Source: a bacterium
GTDB lineage: Bacteria; Cyanobacteriota; Vampirovibrionia; Gastranaerophilales; Gastranaerophilaceae
Assembly (NCBI GenBank): GCA_017541565.1
Contig: JAFXYU010000029.1
Coordinates: 1 to 7,943 of the forward strand
Length of the DNA stretch: 7,943 bases
Reading direction: 5' to 3'
The stretch's first letter is position 1; the number at the start of each line of letters is the position of its first letter. The position numbers and the translations under genes were made by a program. This document shows, one piece after another, positions 1-6,965 of the stretch. A model generated the notes under the pieces. It saw only the letters and a list, made by a program, of their open reading frames with translations, was not told the origin of the DNA and did not search any database.

Positions 1-77
1 AGAAAAAAGACAACAGGCTCTCGAAAATTCAGAACTGAATTAAATATTAATTTTTCTTTAAGTTAATATAAAAAGAC

Positions 78-105
78 TTTAGTTTGTATTAAAATTATAC
101 ATAAT
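78..105 (+). promoter_or_regulatory. possible weak promoter for the nifU operon
   Basis: Upstream of nifU is an AT-rich stretch with a CATAAT box (100-105), one mismatch from the -10 consensus. It is preceded at 16 bp by TTTAGT (78-83), which matches only half of the -35 consensus. It would place the transcript start about 20 bases before the nifU start. The region is so AT-rich that chance matches are expected, and the leading gene of the operon may also be read from further upstream. Confidence 0.3.
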
Positions 106-131
106 GATATTACATTAACGAGGTATAAATT

Positions 132-962
132 ATGTGGGATTATTCCGAGAAAGTTTTAGATCATTACAGAAACCCGAGAAATGTGGGTAAAATTGATAAT
201 GCTGATTTAATTGGAGAAGCAGGCTCTCTTGCCTGCGGTGATTCTTTAAAATTATATTTAAAATTAGACGGTAAAAAGATTGTTGATGCTAAATTCCAAA
301 CTTTCGGCTGCGGTTCGGCTGTCGCTTCTTCAAGTATTTTAACCGAAATGATTATTGGTAAAACATTAGATGAAGCAAAACAAATTACAAATAAAGATAT
401 CGCAGAAGAACTTGGCGGACTTCCGCAAGAAAAAATGCACTGCTCCGTAATGGGGCATGAAGCATTAGAAGATGCACTTAAAAAGTATTATGGGGAAGAT
501 AACATACAAGAAGATCTACCCCAATCTGCAGATAAGATTGTTTGTACTTGCTTTAATGTAACAGAAAACCAAATTTGGGAAGCAATCAAAGTTAATAATC
601 TTAAAACGGTAGAAGAAGTTACAAATTATACAAAAGCAGGCGGTGCTTGCGGAAGATGTAAAGGAACTATTCAAGATCTTATTGATACTTATTATAAAGC
701 TGAAAACAAAACGGAAGAAGCCCCTGTAACAGCAACACAAAAAATCTTGAAAATCAGTAAGGTTATTGACCAACAGATTTCGCCGGAATTGCAGAAAGAC
801 GGCGGTGATATAGAGTTTGTTGATTTGGAAGGAAACAAGGTCAAGGTCAGACTTACCGGCATGTGTCAGGGATGCAAAAACGCACAAATGACTATTAAAA
901 GTTTTGTCGAATCAATATTAAAAGATAAAGTAGATTCTTCACTTGAGGTTGAACAAATATGA
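132..962 (+). CDS. nifU: NifU-type three-domain iron-sulfur cluster scaffold protein
   Basis: Cytoplasmic scaffold on which Fe-S clusters are built from sulfur delivered by NifS and then handed to apoproteins. All three NifU domains are present in 276 residues. The N-terminal IscU-like domain (about 1-125) has scaffold cysteines C35 (in a CGD motif), C60 and C104. A central BFD-like [2Fe-2S] domain (about 135-190) has C138, C140, C173 and C176. The C-terminal Nfu domain (about 203-276) has the CxxC pair C245/C248. The sequence closely follows my recollection of Azotobacter NifU, including the MWDYSEKV start and the MHCSVMG motif, but the interdomain linkers are shorter. The ATG follows a CGAGG ribosome binding site (119-123) at 8 bases. 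It heads a co-directional run with nifS overlapping its stop. No nitrogenase gene is visible, so a general Fe-S role is likely. Confidence 0.95.
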   Translation: MWDYSEKVLDHYRNPRNVGKIDNADLIGEAGSLACGDSLKLYLKLDGKKIVDAKFQTFGCGSAVASSSILTEMIIGKTLDEAKQITNKDIAEELGGLPQEKMHCSVMGHEALEDALKKYYGEDNIQEDLPQSADKIVCTCFNVTENQIWEAIKVNNLKTVEEVTNYTKAGGACGRCKGTIQDLIDTYYKAENKTEEAPVTATQKILKISKVIDQQISPELQKDGGDIEFVDLEGNKVKVRLTGMCQGCKNAQMTIKSFVESILKDKVDSSLEVEQI

Positions 963-2149
963 TTTATTTAGATAATAATGCGACAACTGCAGTTGATGAA
1001 AAGGTATTGGAGGAAATGCTCCCTTACTTGAAAGGCGAATATGCAAATCCTTCCAGCATGTACGACTTTGCTAAAAAACCTGCCGCAGCAATAAGAGAGG
1101 CAAGAGTTAAGGTAAGAGATTTCTTTGGTGCTAACGATGAAAAGGAAATTTTCTTCACTTCTTGCGGTTCTGAGTCTGCAAATATGGCAATCAGAGGAGT
1201 TCTTAATTGTAATAAAGAAAAACGTCATATTATTACAACAAAGGTTGAACATCCTTGTGTTTTAAATACTTATAAATACTTTGAAAAACAGGGATATGAG
1301 GTTGACTATATCGGTGTAAATGCCTATGGCGAACTGGATTTTGAAGAACTAAAATCAAAACTTAAAAAAGACACGGCTTTAGTATCCGTAATGTATGCAA
1401 ATAACGAAACAGGCGTAATTCATCCGGTTGAGGAGATTGCCGAGTATGTAAAATCCAAATCACCGGAAACGAGAGTTTTTGTTGACGGTGCTCAGGCAGC
1501 CGGAAAAATTCCGTTGAGAGTAAAAGATACAAAAATAGATTTGATGGGAATTTCAGGTCACAAGTTCCACGCACCTAAGGGTATTGGTGCTTTGTATGTA
1601 AAACCTGATGTCAGGATTACTCCGCTGATTGCGGGCGGTCATCAGGAAAGAGGTATGAGAGCAGGTACGGAAAACGTTCCGTATATTGTAGGTATGGGGA
1701 AAGCAGCGGAACTTTCTTCGGATGCTTTAAAATATGAAGCGACAGAAGTTAAGAGATTGCGAGATAAACTTGAAGCCGGAATCTTAAAAACTGTGTTCAA
1801 TGCAAGACTCAACACCTCGACCGCAGGCAGAGTTCCGAACACTTCTAATATCGGGTTTGAGTATGTGGAAGGCGAATTGATACTTCTTCACCTAAGTGAT
1901 TTGGGAATTTGTGCAAGTTCCGGCAGTGCTTGTACGTCAGGTTCTTTAGAGCCAAGCCATGTGTTAAGGGCGATGGGAATACCGTTTACGGCTCTGCACG
2001 GTTCAATAAGATTCAGCCTTTCAAGATTTAATAAAGAGAGCGAAATAGATTATGTTATTGAAAAAATGCCTGAGATAATGGATAAATTAACGTCAATTTC
2101 ACCATTCCAGGAAGAACTTGCTGATTTAAGAAAAAGAAAAGCGCTATAG
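959..2149 (+). CDS. nifS: cysteine desulfurase NifS (PLP-dependent)
   Basis: Converts L-cysteine to L-alanine and passes the sulfur, as a persulfide, to the NifU scaffold; cytoplasmic class-V aminotransferase fold. The 396-residue length is typical. Visible landmarks are the N-terminal YLDNNATT motif (3-10), H98 in EHP, D176 and Q179 in VDGAQ for cofactor contacts, K202 in SGHKF as the PLP Schiff-base lysine, and C325 in SSGSACTSG as the persulfide cysteine. K202 and C325 fall at the same numbers I recall for Azotobacter NifS. The start lies inside the end of nifU (ATGA overlap, 959-962) with GAGG at 945-948, indicating translational coupling. The close pairing with a three-domain NifU favours the name nifS over iscS, although the enzyme probably serves general Fe-S assembly. 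Confidence 0.95.
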   Translation: MIYLDNNATTAVDEKVLEEMLPYLKGEYANPSSMYDFAKKPAAAIREARVKVRDFFGANDEKEIFFTSCGSESANMAIRGVLNCNKEKRHIITTKVEHPCVLNTYKYFEKQGYEVDYIGVNAYGELDFEELKSKLKKDTALVSVMYANNETGVIHPVEEIAEYVKSKSPETRVFVDGAQAAGKIPLRVKDTKIDLMGISGHKFHAPKGIGALYVKPDVRITPLIAGGHQERGMRAGTENVPYIVGMGKAAELSSDALKYEATEVKRLRDKLEAGILKTVFNARLNTSTAGRVPNTSNIGFEYVEGELILLHLSDLGICASSGSACTSGSLEPSHVLRAMGIPFTALHGSIRFSLSRFNKESEIDYVIEKMPEIMDKLTSISPFQEELADLRKRKAL

Positions 2150-2174
2150 GCGTAAAATTTGATGTGGGTTAATT

Positions 2175-3374
2175 ATGAGAGAATTTATTTTAAAAAACGG
2201 AATTAAGAGTTGCATAAAACAAAATGTAGACACACCGCGCGTTGCACTGACGTTGAATGTCGCAATAAACAAGGATGAAAAACATGCGGGTCAGTATTCT
2301 TTGATGAACAGACTTTTGCTCAAAGGTACTCAAAAGTATTCGTCTGAGGAAATTTCAAATATTTTGGATGAAAACGCAATAGAGTTATATACCGAAATGA
2401 AGTGCGATTATCTCAGGTTCAGATTTGTATGTCTTAATGAGGACTTTGAACTTGCGCTTGGGATGTTAAGCGAAATTATACAAAATCCGACATTCAGCGA
2501 ATTTGAAAAGGAACGCGAGAAAATGAAGGGTGAACTTGTTGCAGAGTTGGATTCGGCTAAAGTTAAAGTTTCGGACTTGTTCACAAAAACCATATATAAA
2601 GGTCATTTTTACGGTCACAGTTATTCAACTATTTTGGAAGAAGCGGATAAAATCACAAAAGATGATGTAAAAAACGCTTATGATGAAATTATGAAAACAG
2701 GAAACAAAACACTTGTTCTTGTAGGTGATATAGAAGAAAACGGACTTTTGGAAAAATATTTGGGTTCAATTCCCGCAGCGGAAGAAACAGAGTCGGAAAT
2801 TACAGTTCCAAACGGATTAAAACAGGAATACTCGGAACTCATAAAAGAGGATGCCAATCAGGCTCAAATATTGCAAGGGTGGAGGGTACCGACAATCGGA
2901 AGTCCTGAATATCCTTTGGTTATGCTTCTTAATATTATACTTGGTGCAAGCGGTTTGAGTTCAAGATTGTTTTTAGAACTTAGAGAGAAAAAAGGACTTG
3001 CATATACCGTAAGAACATCCTATGAAACTCACGCAAAATCAGCGGTATTCAGTATTTATATCGGAACTGAGCCGACTAATATTCAGACTTCAATCGAAGG
3101 TTTTAAAGAAGAAATCGGCAAAATTAAAACGATTCCTGTAAGTGAGGACGAGTTGCACAATGCAAAAAACAATCTTATCGGAAAACAGCAGTTTCTTTTT
3201 GAAACAAACTCACAGCAGGCTAATATAATGGCTTATTATTCAATTATGGGGAAACCGTTTAATTACAGAGAGACTATAATTGAGCAGGTTAAAAAAGCGA
3301 CTTCCGAAGATATTTTAAGTTGTGCACAAAAATATTTCACCGATGATTTTGTGCTGTCAGTACTGAAACCATAG
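2175..3374 (+). CDS. M16-family (pitrilysin-like) peptidase subunit, zinc site degenerate, probably non-catalytic
   Basis: The 399 residues match the two-half M16B fold. The N-terminal half (about 1-200) contains the LLLKGT and NPTFSEFEFE-like landmarks of the family. The C-terminal half (about 215-399) contains GLSSRLFLELREKKGLAY. The zinc motif HxxEH should precede LLLKGT, but residues 41-45 read YSLMN, so both histidines and the catalytic glutamate are missing. E120 sits about where the third zinc ligand would be. The substrate-binding R/Y pair of the second half appears intact as R270 and Y277, seven residues apart as in insulysin. This is the pattern of the R/Y subunit of heterodimeric M16 proteases, whose partner carries HxxEH; no partner is in this window. 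There is no signal peptide, so it is predicted cytoplasmic. It follows nifS by 25 bases, with only a weak GTGGG-type ribosome binding site. Substrate unknown. Confidence 0.85.
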   Translation: MREFILKNGIKSCIKQNVDTPRVALTLNVAINKDEKHAGQYSLMNRLLLKGTQKYSSEEISNILDENAIELYTEMKCDYLRFRFVCLNEDFELALGMLSEIIQNPTFSEFEKEREKMKGELVAELDSAKVKVSDLFTKTIYKGHFYGHSYSTILEEADKITKDDVKNAYDEIMKTGNKTLVLVGDIEENGLLEKYLGSIPAAEETESEITVPNGLKQEYSELIKEDANQAQILQGWRVPTIGSPEYPLVMLLNIILGASGLSSRLFLELREKKGLAYTVRTSYETHAKSAVFSIYIGTEPTNIQTSIEGFKEEIGKIKTIPVSEDELHNAKNNLIGKQQFLFETNSQQANIMAYYSIMGKPFNYRETIIEQVKKATSEDILSCAQKYFTDDFVLSVLKP

Positions 3375-3383
3375 GAGTTTTTT

Positions 3384-3959
3384 GTGGAACTTTGCGGAAA
3401 TAAAAACGGAAAAATTCTTGTAATCGGGTGCTTTCACGGTGATGAACCTCAGGGAAAGTATCTTATAGAAAAGTATCTTGAACAAAAACCGGATACAAAA
3501 CTTGTGTTTATTCCTTGCTTGAATGAGTACGGATTTAAGAATAATATTCGTACGAATGAAAACGGTGTCGATATTAACAGAAATTTTCCTACAAAAAACT
3601 GGGGTTCAACCGATGTGATAGGTTTTTATGGAGGAAATGCTCCTGCAAGTGAGGTTCAAACAAACTTTATCATCGAAACGGTAGAAAGAATTAAACCCGA
3701 AGTTATTTTGACTCTTCATGCACCGTATAAAGTTGTTAATTATGATGGCAGTGCCGAAAAATATGCTCAAAAGATTTCTGAGATAATAGGCTACCCTGTT
3801 GAACCTTCTATCGGATATCCGACTCCGGGGAGTTTCGGCACTTGGGCGGGAGTCGAACGAAATATTCCTGTGATTACACTTGAACTTGATGAAGAAATCG
3901 GGCTTAGCAAACTTGAAAAACCTGTTTTTAAGATTTTTGAATATTTGGAGAGTTTGTAG
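3384..3959 (+). CDS. M14-family zinc carboxypeptidase, MpaA-like (murein peptide amidase candidate)
   Basis: Small cytoplasmic metallopeptidase of the carboxypeptidase A clan. Visible site residues are H18 and E21 in HGDE and H112 in LHAP as zinc ligands, R56 and N65/R66 in DINRNFP for binding the substrate carboxylate, and E167 in TLELDE as the catalytic glutamate. The segment GYPTPGSFGTWAG (144-156) resembles E. coli MpaA, which cleaves the gamma-D-Glu-diaminopimelate bond during murein peptide recycling. At 191 residues it is shorter than E. coli MpaA (about 240), as if trimmed to the core. It begins with GTG; a good AGGAG (3373-3377) overlaps the stop of the preceding gene and lies 6 bases from the start. 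The uppS start follows its stop directly. The M14 assignment is firm; the murein substrate is inferred from similarity. Confidence 0.85.
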   Translation: MELCGNKNGKILVIGCFHGDEPQGKYLIEKYLEQKPDTKLVFIPCLNEYGFKNNIRTNENGVDINRNFPTKNWGSTDVIGFYGGNAPASEVQTNFIIETVERIKPEVILTLHAPYKVVNYDGSAEKYAQKISEIIGYPVEPSIGYPTPGSFGTWAGVERNIPVITLELDEEIGLSKLEKPVFKIFEYLESL

Positions 3960-4664
3960 ATGGAAGATATAAAGAAACTGGTTGAAGAATGTAATTTAAA
4001 ACATATCGCAATAATTATGGACGGAAACAGGCGCTGGGCAAAAGAGAGAAATTTACCCTCTGCTGTCGGACATAAAAAAGGTGTTGATGCGCTTAAAAAG
4101 ACAATGAGAGCGTGCGACGATTTTGGGATTAAGTACTTGACTGTTTATGCTTTTTCAACCGAAAATTGGAATCGTAAACCTGAAGAAGTTAATTTTTTGA
4201 TGGATTTACTTGGTCAGACGCTTAAAAACGAACTCAAAGAAATGGACGAAAATAATGTCGTAATTTCGTTTATCGGTGATACAACAAAATTGTCGGAAAA
4301 ATTGCAGAAAATTTTAAATAATGCGGTTGAAACGACGAAAAATAATACCGGTGTAAATCTTCAGATAGCATTTAATTACGGCGCGAGGGATGAGATTCTT
4401 CGTGCAGTCAAAGATATTGTTAATGAAGGAATTTCGGATATAACGGAAGAAACAATTTCCGAGCATTTGTATACGAAAAATATTCCCGATCCTGATTTAT
4501 TGATAAGAACAGGCGGAGAAATGAGAGTTTCAAATTATCTTCTCTGGCAGATTGCTTATTCTGAGTTTATCGTTACACAAGAATTTTGGCCGGAATTTGA
4601 CAAGTCAAAACTAGCCGACTGCGTAAAAGAATTTGCACGCAGAAACCGAAGATACGGGAGTTAA
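3960..4664 (+). CDS. uppS: undecaprenyl diphosphate synthase (cis-prenyltransferase)
   Basis: Condenses isopentenyl diphosphate units onto farnesyl diphosphate to make the C55 lipid carrier for peptidoglycan and other surface polymers; soluble or membrane-associated homodimer. At 234 residues it is of normal length. Conserved regions run in order: HIAIIMDGNRRWAK (15-28) with catalytic D21, GHKKG (37-41), YLTVYAFSTENWNR (59-72), GARDEI (141-146), and RTGGEMRVSNYLLWQ (183-197) followed by AYSEF with E202. The residue after DGN is Arg (R24), where most bacterial UppS have Gly. The ATG abuts the stop of the M14 gene, with GGAGAG (3947-3952) 7 bases upstream, so it is co-translated with that gene. 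It is the last gene of the rightward run and ends 15 bases before the convergent glgC stop. Confidence 0.95.
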   Translation: MEDIKKLVEECNLKHIAIIMDGNRRWAKERNLPSAVGHKKGVDALKKTMRACDDFGIKYLTVYAFSTENWNRKPEEVNFLMDLLGQTLKNELKEMDENNVVISFIGDTTKLSEKLQKILNNAVETTKNNTGVNLQIAFNYGARDEILRAVKDIVNEGISDITEETISEHLYTKNIPDPDLLIRTGGEMRVSNYLLWQIAYSEFIVTQEFWPEFDKSKLADCVKEFARRNRRYGS

Positions 4665-4679
4665 TAATCCGTAACACCA

Positions 4680-5915
4680 TTACAGGCGGGCATTTTTAGG
4701 AACGACAGTTACTCCGCCTTCTGATACATAGAAACCTCTTGCAATATCAGCCTCACGGTCTATACCGATTTTTGTATACGGCGGAATATCTACGTTTTTG
4801 TCAATGATTGCTTTTCTGATTTCAGAGTATCTTCCGACATTAACATTTTCCATCAAAATACTGTCAGTTACGGAAGAGAAACTGTTTATGCGAACCTCCG
4901 GCGAAAGTATACAGCGGGAAATCGTTCCTCCTGATACAATACAACCTTCCGAAACCATAGAATTTGTTGCCATACCTACACGGTCGCCTTCCTGCCATAC
5001 GAATTTTGCCGGCGGGTAGTTGTAGTTGAACGTTCTAAGCGGCCACTCTTTTGAATATAAATTCAACTCGGGCTGATAGTCCAACAAGTCCATATTTGCC
5101 TGCCAATATGCATCAATACATCCAACGTCTCGCCAGTAACCTTTTTCTTTTTCAGTCATACCGGCAAAGGAGTTGTCGTTAAAATTATAAATAAAGATTC
5201 GTTTGCCTTGTTTTAAAAGCATCGGAATTACGTTCTTTCCAAAGTCGTGATTGGATTCCTTTATTGTCGCATCTTCTTCCAGTGCGTTAATAAGGATGTC
5301 TTTATTGAAAATATAATTACCCATTGATGCAAGACACATCTTTGGATTATTTGGCATTGCTTTCGGAGGTGTTTTCGGTTTTTCCACAAAACCTGTGAGT
5401 TTCCAGTTCTCATCCACTTCTATAATTCCGAATTCGTGTGCTTCTTCAATAGGAATCGGAATCGCGGAGATTGTTAAATCGGCTTGTTGATTTTTGTGGA
5501 ATTTCAGCATTTGCCAAACATCCATTTTGTATATGTGGTCGCCGCCGAAAACGCAAACATAATTCGGGTTTTCATCGTGAATGTGGAAAACATTTTGGTA
5601 TACTGCATCTGCTGTTCCCAAATACCAAGTTCCGCCGGTTCTCATTTGTGCCGGAACAAGGTCGACATACTGGTTTAAAAATGGTGATAATGACCACCCT
5701 TTTGTTATGTGTTTATTCAGCGAGTCTGATTTGTATTGCGTAAGAACTTTTATTTTGAAGAATCCGGAGTTAATAAAATTGTTTAAAACAAAATCAATGA
5801 TTCTGTATCTTCCTCCGAAGGGTACTGCCGGTTTGGCTCTGTCTTGAGTCAGCGGAAACAATCTTTTCCCCTCACCGCCTGCCATAATCATTACTAACGC
5901 ATCATCTACCGACAT
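4680..5915 (-). CDS. glgC: glucose-1-phosphate adenylyltransferase (ADP-glucose pyrophosphorylase)
   Basis: Makes ADP-glucose from glucose-1-phosphate and ATP, the committed and usually allosteric step of bacterial glycogen synthesis; cytoplasmic homotetramer. In the 411-residue product the nucleotide loop MAGGEGKRL (11-19), RAKPAVPFGG (26-35), GTADAVYQN (100-108), GGDHIYK with catalytic D126, FVEKP with sugar-phosphate-binding K179, and YWRDVG (260-265) are all clear. A left-handed beta-helix region follows (about 300-400). The position of the E. coli fructose-bisphosphate activator lysine (K39, GGKFR) is arginine here (R36, GGRYR). I chose the ATG at 5915 because AGGAGG (minus strand, 5921-5926) sits 5 bases before it. 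An in-frame GTG at 5933 would add six residues but would put that ribosome binding site inside the gene. No other glg gene is in the window. Confidence 0.95.
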   Translation of the reverse strand: MSVDDALVMIMAGGEGKRLFPLTQDRAKPAVPFGGRYRIIDFVLNNFINSGFFKIKVLTQYKSDSLNKHITKGWSLSPFLNQYVDLVPAQMRTGGTWYLGTADAVYQNVFHIHDENPNYVCVFGGDHIYKMDVWQMLKFHKNQQADLTISAIPIPIEEAHEFGIIEVDENWKLTGFVEKPKTPPKAMPNNPKMCLASMGNYIFNKDILINALEEDATIKESNHDFGKNVIPMLLKQGKRIFIYNFNDNSFAGMTEKEKGYWRDVGCIDAYWQANMDLLDYQPELNLYSKEWPLRTFNYNYPPAKFVWQEGDRVGMATNSMVSEGCIVSGGTISRCILSPEVRINSFSSVTDSILMENVNVGRYSEIRKAIIDKNVDIPPYTKIGIDREADIARGFYVSEGGVTVVPKNARL

Positions 5916-5920
5916 AATTG

Positions 5921-5926
5921 CCTCCT
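5921..5926 (-). promoter_or_regulatory. glgC ribosome binding site (decides the start)
   Basis: Read on the minus strand this is a perfect AGGAGG, 5 bases before the ATG at 5915. It lies inside the six-codon extension that would result from the upstream GTG, so the shorter product is favoured. Confidence 0.85.
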
Positions 5927-5952
5927 GTAACACTGATTTTCTACATAGAACA

Positions 5953-5981
5953 ATTATACCAAAGTTATATCAAATTTGGAA
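5953..5981 (-). promoter_or_regulatory. glgC promoter
   Basis: On the minus strand, TTCCAA (5981-5976; three of six matches to the -35 consensus) and a perfect TATAAT (5958-5953) are separated by 17 bases. The predicted transcript start, near 5946, leaves a leader of about 30 bases before the glgC ATG. The promoter lies in the 95-base gap after the MscS gene, so glgC can be expressed independently of it, although read-through remains possible. Confidence 0.6.
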
Positions 5982-6010
5982 TAATTCCGAAGGATTACTG
6001 TCAGGGAATT

Positions 6011-6865
6011 CTATTGCTTTTCTATATAAACACTTGTTGACGGAAAAGCAAAAGAAATTCCTTCTTCGCGGAATTTATGTATGATTTGGCGGAGGACTCT
6101 GCCTTTTATAATCTTATATTTAACCCAGACAGTTTCCTTTGTATACGCAAAAAGTCTTATGTTGATTGAACTGTCTGCTAATTCATCTATTGTAGTGAAA
6201 ACACCTTCGCCGGCAACATTTTCATCATCGCGCGCAATACCTTTCATAATCTCAACCGCTCTGTCAATTTTCTCACTTGGAGTTCCATATTCAATTCCCA
6301 CGGTTATATCCAAAAGACGTCTTTTTGTTTGTGAAACATTTGTGATAGGTTGATTTGCAAGTGTGTTATTCGGAACATTGACGATAAATCCGTCGAGTGT
6401 TCTTATTGATGTGGAACGCAGGTTAATTCTTTCTACAATGCCTTCGTAACCTGAAAATTTTATGTAATCACCTAGTTTGTATACTCTGTCGGATAACAAT
6501 CCTATTGAACCGAAAATATTTCCGATAGCCTCTTTTGCAGCAAAACCTACAGCCAAACCTGTGATTCCGAAGCCGGCAACTAGTGATGAAACATTATATC
6601 CGAAACTTTGCAGAAAACCTGCAAGTAACAAAAATACAATCAAGGATTTAATTATTTTCATTATAACCGGCATAAGGTTTAACAAAGGTGAATCCGAATT
6701 TTTCTCTTTTAATTTTGCCAAAAGTTTCTGTTCAAATGCATCCAGAATTTTGCAGAGACCATATATAAGAGCAATATTAATAATTATACTAACTATAAAC
6801 GGTGAATGTTTTCCCAAAAACTGCAATACCGGTTTAATTATCATATTATAAGTTGTATCTATCAT
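6011..6865 (-). CDS. MscS-family small-conductance mechanosensitive channel
   Basis: Inner-membrane channel that opens under membrane tension to release solutes on osmotic downshock. The 284 residues from the chosen start are close to E. coli MscS (286). Predicted transmembrane helices lie at about 22-41, 66-86 and 93-124. The third is the Gly/Ala-rich pore helix with GLAVGFAAKEAIGN at 103-116. It is followed by the beta domain with LGDYI (131-135), the RTLDG and VPNN motifs (155-167), and a cytoplasmic alpha/beta vestibule to the C-terminus (ISFAFPSTSVYI, 270-281). Aligned to E. coli, gate residues L105/L109 become L104/F108. The ATG at 6865 is preceded by AAGGAG at 7 bases. A longer frame to 6943 would contain both that ribosome binding site and a likely promoter, so I reject it. 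It is divergent from rplJ. Confidence 0.9.
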   Translation of the reverse strand: MIDTTYNMIIKPVLQFLGKHSPFIVSIIINIALIYGLCKILDAFEQKLLAKLKEKNSDSPLLNLMPVIMKIIKSLIVFLLLAGFLQSFGYNVSSLVAGFGITGLAVGFAAKEAIGNIFGSIGLLSDRVYKLGDYIKFSGYEGIVERINLRSTSIRTLDGFIVNVPNNTLANQPITNVSQTKRRLLDITVGIEYGTPSEKIDRAVEIMKGIARDDENVAGEGVFTTIDELADSSINIRLFAYTKETVWVKYKIIKGRVLRQIIHKFREEGISFAFPSTSVYIEKQ

Positions 6866-6872
6866 TGCTATT

Positions 6873-6878
6873 CTCCTT
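6873..6878 (-). promoter_or_regulatory. ribosome binding site of the MscS gene (decides the start)
   Basis: Minus-strand AAGGAG with 7 bases to the ATG at 6865. No comparable site precedes the upstream in-frame ATG codons, at 6943 for example. Confidence 0.8.
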
Positions 6879-6888
6879 GTTGCACTTA

Positions 6889-6916
6889 ATGATACCATGT
6901 AAAAATAATAAAACAA
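6889..6916 (-). promoter_or_regulatory. promoter of the MscS-family gene
   Basis: On the minus strand, TTGTTT (6916-6911), a 16-base spacer and TATCAT (6894-6889) form a plausible sigma70-type promoter. The TG preceding the -10 box by one base gives an extended -10 element. The predicted start, near 6882, gives a leader of under 20 bases. It sits back to back with the rplJ promoter, the two -35 boxes being 13 bases apart. Confidence 0.5.
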
Positions 6917-6929
6917 TTTTATATGCATG

Positions 6930-6958
6930 TTGACATTAGACATGGTTTATAGTAATTT
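6930..6958 (+). promoter_or_regulatory. promoter of rplJ-rplL
   Basis: TTGACA at 6930-6935 is a perfect -35 consensus. The -10 box is less certain: TAATTT (6953-6958) has ideal 17-base spacing but three matches, and AGTAAT (6951-6956) has four matches at 15 bases. Either puts the transcript start at about 6962-6966, so the mRNA would begin essentially at the segment that can pair with the downstream terminator. Confidence 0.55.
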
Positions 6959-6965
6959 TAAAACA

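Noticed and set aside
38..55. AATTAA/TTAATT hairpin with Ts as a terminator
   Set aside because: The six-pair stem is entirely A/T and would be very weak; such repeats are expected by chance in this composition.
1..66. Possible 3' end of an upstream gene on the + strand
   Set aside because: All three frames are open from the edge to stops at 36-38, 41-43 and 64-66. None gives a recognisable C-terminus, so the frame and even the existence of a gene cannot be decided.
516..887. Minus-strand reading frame opposite nifU
   Set aside because: It lies wholly inside nifU, has no family resemblance and no plausible ribosome binding site; an antisense shadow.
5916..5933. Six-residue N-terminal extension of GlgC from a GTG
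   Set aside because: The perfect AGGAGG falls inside it at the right distance from the internal ATG, and the family normally begins only a few residues before the nucleotide loop.
6866..6943. N-terminal extension of the MscS-type channel to the ATG at 6943
   Set aside because: The extension would contain the AAGGAG site, an extended -10 promoter and part of the divergent promoter region; the start at 6865 also gives the normal family length.
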